Assembly (NCBI GenBank): GCA_019925795.1
Contig: CM034314.1
Location: 78,488,780 to 78,552,779 of the forward strand
Length of the DNA stretch: 64,000 nucleotides
Reading direction: 5' to 3'
DNA from: Dendrobium chrysotoxum
Lineage: Eukaryota; Streptophyta; Magnoliopsida; Asparagales; Orchidaceae
Every line of letters begins with the position of its first letter. The first letter of the stretch is position 1. Shown here piece after piece: positions 57,622 through 64,000 of this stretch. The notes beneath the pieces were generated by a model that did no database searches, was not told the origin of the DNA, and saw only the letters and a program-made list of their open reading frames with translations. The position numbers and the translations under genes are program-made.

Positions 57622-59835
57622 ATGAGTGTTACAAAGTTCATCAAATGTGTGACTGTGGGAGATGGAGCAGTGGGGAAGACCTGTATGTTGATCTGTTACA
57701 CGAGCAACAAGTTTCCCACAGTATGTAATGTTGAAAAAAAATCCTTCTTTTCTTTGATAGCCGGCATGACTAAAAAAAAGAAAGGAAAGAAAAGAAAAAA
57801 AAACCTTTTTTTTTTTAAATTTAAATTTTTGATAGGTCACATTGATCTATTTGGTGTACTTCTATGCATTCGGTTGTTTTTGGTGCAATACTTGAGATCT
57901 CCTTTCATTTATTTCTTCTCTATTACTGTTTTAGATTCCTTGCTATTTTTGCCTAATATTTTACATAAAACTAAAAATTATTCTTTTAGATCTTCTTCTC
58001 TTTTTCCGGCATAAATTTCTCAGATCTTTGCATGTTAGCTTCAGTTATTCTGAAAAAGCTGTAAACTTTGCTTAACACATACCATTTCAATTCCATTATA
58101 TTTTGATTTTTTAAAAGTGAGTTAAGGCCTTTATTCATATTTTTCTCTGTTTAGGATTATATTCCTACTGTGTTTGACAACTTCAGTGCAAATGTTTGTG
58201 TTGATGGAAGCATTGTAAACTTAGGGCTTTGGGACACTGCAGGTATTTTGATTGATTGTCTCTAAATCCGACATTTGAATGCTTCTGCAGTTCTTTTGAT
58301 TTTTATGTTTTTTCATGTTTGGTTCTTAGGCCAGGAAGATTATAGCAGATTGAGGCCACTTAGTTATAGAGGAGCAGATATTTTTGTTCTGGCCTTTTCT
58401 TTGATCAGTAGGGCAAGCTATGAGAATGTTCTGAAGAAGGTAATATTCACTTCATAGAATTCATTTTGTCTTTGCATTTTGGTTTATAATTTTTATCTTA
58501 GTATTGCAAAAAAGCTGTAAATTGTTTAATCTCAGCAACTGTTTTAACTGCCTAAAACTAAGGATTTTGATTTGATAGCTCCTAATGAAGTAGGATTTTA
58601 GAAACATTTCTTTGTTTATCTTTAAACCAAATTCGTATTTTAAGCTTGTTTTTTTTTTAAATCTGATATCTTTGTTGAGTTTCTAGTAGTTGAGGTTCTC
58701 TTTGTATATTAAAAGTTAAGAACTTGACCAGTTCTTTTATATTTAAGAAGGATATCTAAATGGCTTAGGCAGTTTGTATGTGAATTAAGGGTTCTATGTA
58801 GGTTTTGGGCTTTTTTTTTTTAATTTTCAAAATTATGTCTGATTGGTTCTACTGATGCTTCAATCTACTTGTGGTATTTACCAAACAGTGGATGCCTGAA
58901 CTTCGTCGTTTTGCACCAAATGTTCCAATTGTGCTTGTTGGAACTAAATTAGGTAAATAAACTGCGAATTTAGTTTCTATTTTCTTAAGATCAATGGGTT
59001 TTTTTTGTTTTGTTTAGGAGCAATGTTTTTAACATATGAAAGCTCCTTTAATGTTGTTTTATGTAATATATAATTTCAGATCTACGTGATGACAAAGGGT
59101 ATCTTGCTGATCATCCTGGTGCTGTTGCAATCACTTCGGCCCAAGTAATTCTTATCACTTTGTATTGATAGCTCATCATCTCATTTCTGTTGATGGCAAT
59201 GTTCTCAGTCAATTTTATTAATATGTTAGGGAGAAGAACTCAGGAAACAAGTTGGGGCTGCTGCATACATAGAATGCAGTTCTAAGACACAACAGGTATC
59301 TACTCAGATTAAGAAATGATTTCAAATTTTAAGTAACTTCTTTGAAATTTCATAGTAGACCAATTCCCATATTGGTGAAACAAACTACTAGTAATTCTTT
59401 CCCTGGCTGGTGTCTTTGCTGACTAGCTATTCTCTTTCTATTCCATAAGAAGTTGTGTAACACCAGTTGAACAGTCCTATTCACAGCTTTGTAGCTTTGT
59501 TTTTTTAGTTCTTTTTTATTTCTAGTGCCTGGTTCAATCTTGACCCCTGTATCATAAAATTTGGTTCCGAAGTGCTGCGAAAGTAGAGCAAGAAATGTTG
59601 ATGGAATTTCCTGCTTCAATACCAAATAACATAATTTGCTAATTGGCGTGCAGTAGTAATTTTTGTATTATTTGAGGTGTATGATTTCTGTGCTGATTTC
59701 TTGTCATAATCTTGGTTTTGTTAGAATGTCAAATCTGTTTTTGATACTGCAATCAAAGTCGTTCTCCAACCTCCAAGGAAAAGGGAGATTTCTAAGAAGA
59801 AGAAGAGGAGGAGTTCTGGTTGCTTGATGATGTAA
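57622..59835 (+). CDS. ROP9: ROP/RAC small GTPase (ROP9/RAC7-like)
   Basis: Seven coding exons: 57622-57720, 58155-58242, 58330-58439, 58889-58952, 59080-59144, 59230-59295 and 59725-59835. All have GT-AG introns in phase and give 200 residues. ROPs are plant Rho-family switches acting at the plasma membrane in polarity, hormone and defence signalling. GDGAVGKT is at residues 13-20, effector Thr38 in YIPTVFDNF, DTAGQE at 60-65, TKLD at 118-121 and SSK at 159-161. All catalytic motifs are intact. The tail is KKKKRRSSGCLMM. The start is chosen by homology, although the frame stays open 62 codons upstream to another ATG at 57436. Group II ROPs usually have an extra last exon; here the GTAAGT donor at 59832 overlaps the stop and no convincing exon 8 is seen. 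The symbol is a subfamily call, not proven orthology. Confidence 0.95.
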
Positions 59836-61004
59836 GTGCACGAGTTTTTTTTTTTTTGCACTTGTCATTGACCTTTGTATTATGATGTTTTGTTTCTAGA
59901 TCTTATGTGTTTCTAAGTCATGATTCCTGCTTGATTTGGCTATTTTTCTTGTAATTATGCATATTTTGACTCTTATTCGTGTACATTAATGCTTTAACGT
60001 AATAAGATTGGATTGATTGGTAATGAAGAATTTTTTTTTTAATTTACTGAATAGTGTTATTTTTCAATTTAAATTATGAATTATGCATTGCTTGATATCT
60101 CATGTAGTATTATATAGTATGCCATATATGCTAAATATATGTAAGCTTGGTGATTAATAAAATTGTTTGTTAAGGAAGATTTTGTTTTTGGAGAAGGGCA
60201 GATGAGAAATGCTCGAAGTACATAAGCCACAAGTTAGCATTAGCGATCTTAGGTTAATAGATATTGCTTTATTAGGCGAGTGGAACTGAAGGTCCTTTAT
60301 TACACTGAATGGCCATCATTTTCTGTCAAGATCTTCAGGGAAAAGAAATTCAGAAATCAGCCACCATGTAAAATTTTGGTTGGGGAGGCCTTCTAATTGT
60401 TCGAATCTTATTAAATGTGTTAAATAAGTGGTTTGGCCTTTCTTTATTTGTCAACATTTAATGGGATGCAAATAGCCAAAAATATTAATTTCTATAAGGA
60501 TAAGTAAATGGATGAAGTGTCCCTTGCTATGACATTTATAATATCTTTGCTTATGCAGTTATGCTAGAAGTAATACACTTTCTGTCAGTTCTCACAATCT
60601 TGATCCTAGATGATCATGATTGTTTTTTTCATTCAAAAAATAGAATTCCATTGATGTTTCTTCTCTTGTTGCATCCACAAAGGACATTTCTATCAGTTCA
60701 GTTGAAGATATTCTCAGATGAAATATTTCTAGCTATGGATTTTTCACTGTTAAGTACTTATTTTCTTTCCTCTCTTTTAGAGGAGTGAATAGATCTAATA
60801 TTTGTCGGATTTGGCATCCTCTGACCCCATTAAAAATTTCTGATGTGTGGATTTTGCCCATGAGGAAATTACTTTGCAAAACTCTTCTTCACAATATGGA
60901 TATTCTCCATAGAATGACTCGTTTTATGTGAAAAGATGAAAATGATTTTCACATTTACTCCACTTGTTGGATTATTAACAAGATTTCAAAGAAGGTTTAT
61001 ACTA
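59836..61004. other. ROP 3' flank or possible intron 7, nothing firm
   Basis: Several AG acceptors exist (59899, 60538, 60780), but none opens a frame with the Cys-x5-Cys-Gly ending expected of group II ROPs. Confidence 0.4.
60156..60161 (+). terminator. possible poly(A) signal of ROP
   Basis: AATAAA about 320 bp after the stop codon, in an AT/T-rich region. It would serve the unspliced transcript form; if an eighth exon exists downstream, the true end would be later. Confidence 0.3.
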
Positions 61005-61660
61005 GGGGTGTCAATTATGGTCGACGGGTCGGGTCGAACCCGAGTTGACCCGGATCTAAACGGGTCAACCCGAACCCGACCCATTTTTCTAAACGGGTCG
61101 GATATTTCAAACCGGACCCGACCCGCCCGGGTTGCCGGGTTGACACGACAAGACACGACCCGACCCGACCTGAATTTTCTCGATTTGGCGAAAGAAGCAC
61201 GAACTGAGCAGTGAGCTCCCATCCGACCCGTCTCTACTTCCAAACTAGCGGCGAAGCAGCTGCAGCTGCACTGCGGCAGTGGCGGCGCAGCGACAGTGAT
61301 GGCCTAGCTGCTTAGGGTTTAGCCTAGGGTCTGGACAACGCGGTCGGTGGGGCTGCTGGACTGCGGAAGGAGGCCGGCGTGGCTGCAGGACGGCGAAAAA
61401 CGGTCGGCGGGGCCACAAGAAGCCGTGTGGGGCGCTCCTGGCGAGTCGCGAGTGCGGGCGGAATGGTCTGAATGGGACTTGACAAACTTGATTTCGGGTA
61501 ATTGTCGAGTTGATTTCGGGTTGCTGGGTCAACCCGAACCCCACCCGTTTTTTGAAATGGGTCAAAAATTCAAATTCGAACCCGACTCGTTTGCTAACCG
61601 GGTCAACCCGAACCCGGATTTTTCCAGGTCGGGTTCGGGTCGTGTCAAAAATTGACACCC
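61005..61660. mobile_element. TIR element rich in GGGTC/GACCC words
   Basis: Ends GGGGTGTCAATT and AATTGACACCCC are perfect 12-bp inverted repeats. Many ACGGGTCGGGTC/GACCCGACCC words lie inside each end, with a GC-rich middle at 61200-61450. ATAC occurs just outside both ends, but the TSD is not clean. The ends resemble plant hAT-like non-autonomous elements. No transposase. The long ORFs across it come from GC-rich composition. Confidence 0.75.
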
Positions 61661-64000
61661 CATACATTTCTTGGTATTCAAAAAGGCGGTTGAAAGCTTT
61701 AATGATTTGTTCTTTGCTCCGCTGGACAAACTCATTAAAAATAAATTTATTAATATCTGGCACATTTATTTCCATAGCTAGAAAATCTAGTGATTTCCTT
61801 GTTTCTACTGTATAATTTGAGGGATTCATAATATTCAATCCTTTTGATTATTTCTATGATTTGCCTTGCTCTTTTTGTTACGTTTATAACTGTTTCAAGC
61901 TACAGCAAACTAGATAGCTTGAATCATTAAAATCAACTTCAATAAAAATATAAGTAAGAGAAAATATTTGCATTTTAAACTCAGATAGTCCGACATTAAT
62001 AAGACCATGCAAATGATCTATTCCAAAAATGAATCAACAAATGGACCCTCAACACGTGTGGTGAACAATGAGGGAAACACACGTGTTGGCGTTGCCCTCC
62101 CTATCTCTAGAAAGGCACAACCCAACTTGGACACAAGGGTCCATTTCTCACCTGGCCATAGGTCCGTAACAGTGAAAAAAGGACAATGACAACTCGATAG
62201 CCATCTGATCATATGTCTGACGGTGAAGAAAAGAATGACCCACAATCATCTGACCATAGGTCTGATGGTGAAGAAAGAAATGATCACACTATTTTTTTGA
62301 GGTTGACTTCAGGTAGTCTGTTTTCATTTTATTAGCATTACTTCATATTGAAGCTTTGAGTATTTGTTGATTTTGAGATTGTCGGTTATGGATGTAGATT
62401 TTAAATCTTTTCGATAATTCTTCATAAACTTGCTAATTGATTGGACTCAAGTTGTGAACTTTCTCGTGAGCTATATTGCTGGGTTTGGAATGCTTTAGTA
62501 TTCGTTGGAGATCTGATTACAATTTTAGTTAATTGTTTTTTTTTAATTCTGGTCAAAATTAGCTCAAGGTCTATTATAGTGATTTCGATTTGGGCTAGAC
62601 CTACTTATAGGCCAGCTTGATTTAATCTTGATTTGTGTTAGAATTGATCTTATTTACTTGATATGTGCATATACATTGGTATTCATTTTGTTTACTCTAA
62701 GCTCAATTGTAAAAAAAAGAGAAAGAAAACAATTGTATATTTAAATCATTGTATAAAGAGCATAAATCTACTCCATTGTGTTATTTTTGTTTCAATGCTT
62801 CACTAGTTATAGCATCTTTCTGCTGTCAAAAACTTTTGTTATAAACAAGTAATGAAAAAAATGATAGTTTGTAGACATTTTGTTAATTTTACAAATTTGA
62901 ATTGCATGAGACAGTTGAAGTTATATAAAAAATTCATTCATATGTCGAATTCAATGAAATTGGAAGCTCTCAAATGTTAAATATAGTAACTATATGTGAA
63001 GCGCATGCTTAGATTCATTTGCTTTTAAATTTGATGTAACATGAATCATATATCATTTCTTTGGTTGAATTTTGAAATGATAAAAGGAAGATATGTGGTA
63101 CTTTGTTTGGATGTCTAATGGATTGATTTGAGCACTTGGTAGGAGTGATTTAAATTTTATCATTATAAAGATTATCTTAAAAAGAAAGCAACTTGTTAAG
63201 TAGAGCAGAATAACCTCTTTCTATTCTTAATGTTCTCCAATAAATGTATAATCCTTTGTTAATTGCTAATGTGATACACTTCAAAATATTTAGAAATACG
63301 CTTGTTTGTACATCTTTGCCTCAATATTCCATTTGTTTAATGCAAAATTTACAATTAATGTGAAAAGGGTGATGAATGGAGATTAGAGAGCTTATAATGC
63401 AAATACATTCTCTTATGTTGACTTTTCTTATTAGAGAATTGATTTTGATGATTAATGTAAGCATCTACCTTTAGTATTTCATGATAGTATGATTTCGTTT
63501 AATCATTTAGTATCTTATTTTAATACATTCATGGTTGTCTAAGGAATCAGAGAAGAAATTTAAACACACATAAAGAACTTTTTTAACTTTTCTTTCGAAA
63601 TGAAAATAAAACCCCAAGCAACTCTTCCTACAAATTTTTTAACCTTGATAAAAGAAGTAAATGACAGTCCAAACAGCCCCAAACAACCCTCCTTATTTTG
63701 TTTCTCGCTCGGGTAGCTGCAGCTTGCTTGATTTCTTGAGGGATGATTGTCCTTTAGTTGTTTGGTTTCTTGAGGGATGGCGGACCCATACTTTCTTGGT
63801 GGAAGAAGCAAATAGCCTCATATTTCTACATGCTTGAAAGAGGGCAGATAACAGGTTGGACTAAAGATGCTCGGCAGGCATAGGGGTGGCAATTGAGTCG
63901 GACGGAGAAGGTTAGTGGCCTTGCTTGGGCACGAAGAGTTGAAGTCTTCGGTCCTTGGCATTGTGAGGAGAGAATCGAGTGAGAGAGGGAAAGGATAAGT
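61661..64000. other. no gene recognised
   Basis: A two-unit repeat of about 44 bp (ATCTGA.CATA.GTCTGA.GG, then TGAAGAAA) lies at about 62203-62290. A TAGGGGTGGCAATTGAGTCGG word at 63882 resembles a TIR end that would run past the window. Otherwise AT-rich sequence. Confidence 0.4.

Noticed and set aside
57412..57840. 142-codon minus-strand ORF over ROP exon 1
   Set aside because: It is the reverse shadow of the ROP exon and its T/A-rich intron; no family resemblance.
59900..59957. Candidate ROP exon 8 after TTTCTAG
   Set aside because: In the phase required by exon 7 it reads ISYVFLSHDSC and lacks the Cys-Gly box; a better-looking ILC frame is out of phase.
60539..60610. Other possible ROP exon 8 after TTATGCAG
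   Set aside because: In phase it gives YARSNTLSVSS with no Cys motif.
61245..61838. 197-codon minus-strand ORF
   Set aside because: It spans the GC-rich TIR element and its flank. Composition-driven, with no recognisable domain.
63560..63811. 83-codon minus ORF at the right end
   Set aside because: No recognisable domain or splice context; the window ends too soon to judge.
1..64000. CRISPR arrays, operons, bacterial-type regulatory sites
   Set aside because: The window is plant nuclear DNA; direct repeats seen are minisatellites and transposons without spacer structure.

Overview
This is plant nuclear DNA, most likely from a flowering plant. It is AT-rich, its genes are split by GT-AG introns, and most of it is layered transposable elements: plant RTE-clade LINEs, Ty3/Gypsy and Ty1/Copia LTR elements, hAT relatives, Tourist-like MITEs and a Helitron. 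The species cannot be named from the sequence. Two host genes look functional as far as they can be seen. A third, a PI4K-gamma gene copy, is dead.

Positions 1-28.5 kb (minus strand) hold the first four coding exons of a Prp2/ESP3-type DEAH-box splicing helicase: 28393-28492, 9433-9563, 559-756 and 406-471. The helicase core would lie beyond the left edge. Intron 1 is about 18.8 kb and intron 2 about 8.7 kb, and both are full of mobile elements. These include solo Gypsy LTRs at 5261-6822 and 11453-13251, RTE LINEs at 10518-13659, 14845-17887 and 19291-19692, two head-to-head hAT transposase remnants at about 18.8-27.6 kb, and a deleted Gypsy element at 21985-26052. Target-site duplications give the nesting order: hAT, then Gypsy; hAT, then the mini-RTE; RTE, then a solo LTR.

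Positions 28.5-39.3 kb hold a tandem duplication, a PI4K-gamma pseudogene split by a solo LTR with a 5-bp duplication, a minus-strand Copia remnant, a nearly identical 944-bp tandem duplication, and a head-to-tail array of about 1-kb terminal-inverted-repeat units.

Positions 39.3-57 kb have no intact gene. They hold a Helitron candidate (39309-43470) carrying at least three exon-like fragments, one from an RLCK-type kinase. Further right are two hAT MITEs, two minisatellites, three Tourist-like MITEs, a foldback MITE and microsatellites.

Positions 57.6-59.8 kb (plus strand) hold a complete ROP/RAC small GTPase gene of seven visible coding exons, closest to the ROP9/RAC7 type. Its stop codon lies inside a consensus splice donor. 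Read unspliced, the protein ends in a CaaX box.

The most novel signal is in the Gypsy LTRs. Their first bases encode an Arg-rich tail of the pol protein, and a separate small ORF of about 95-108 codons with a conserved start and motifs recurs inside three LTR copies.
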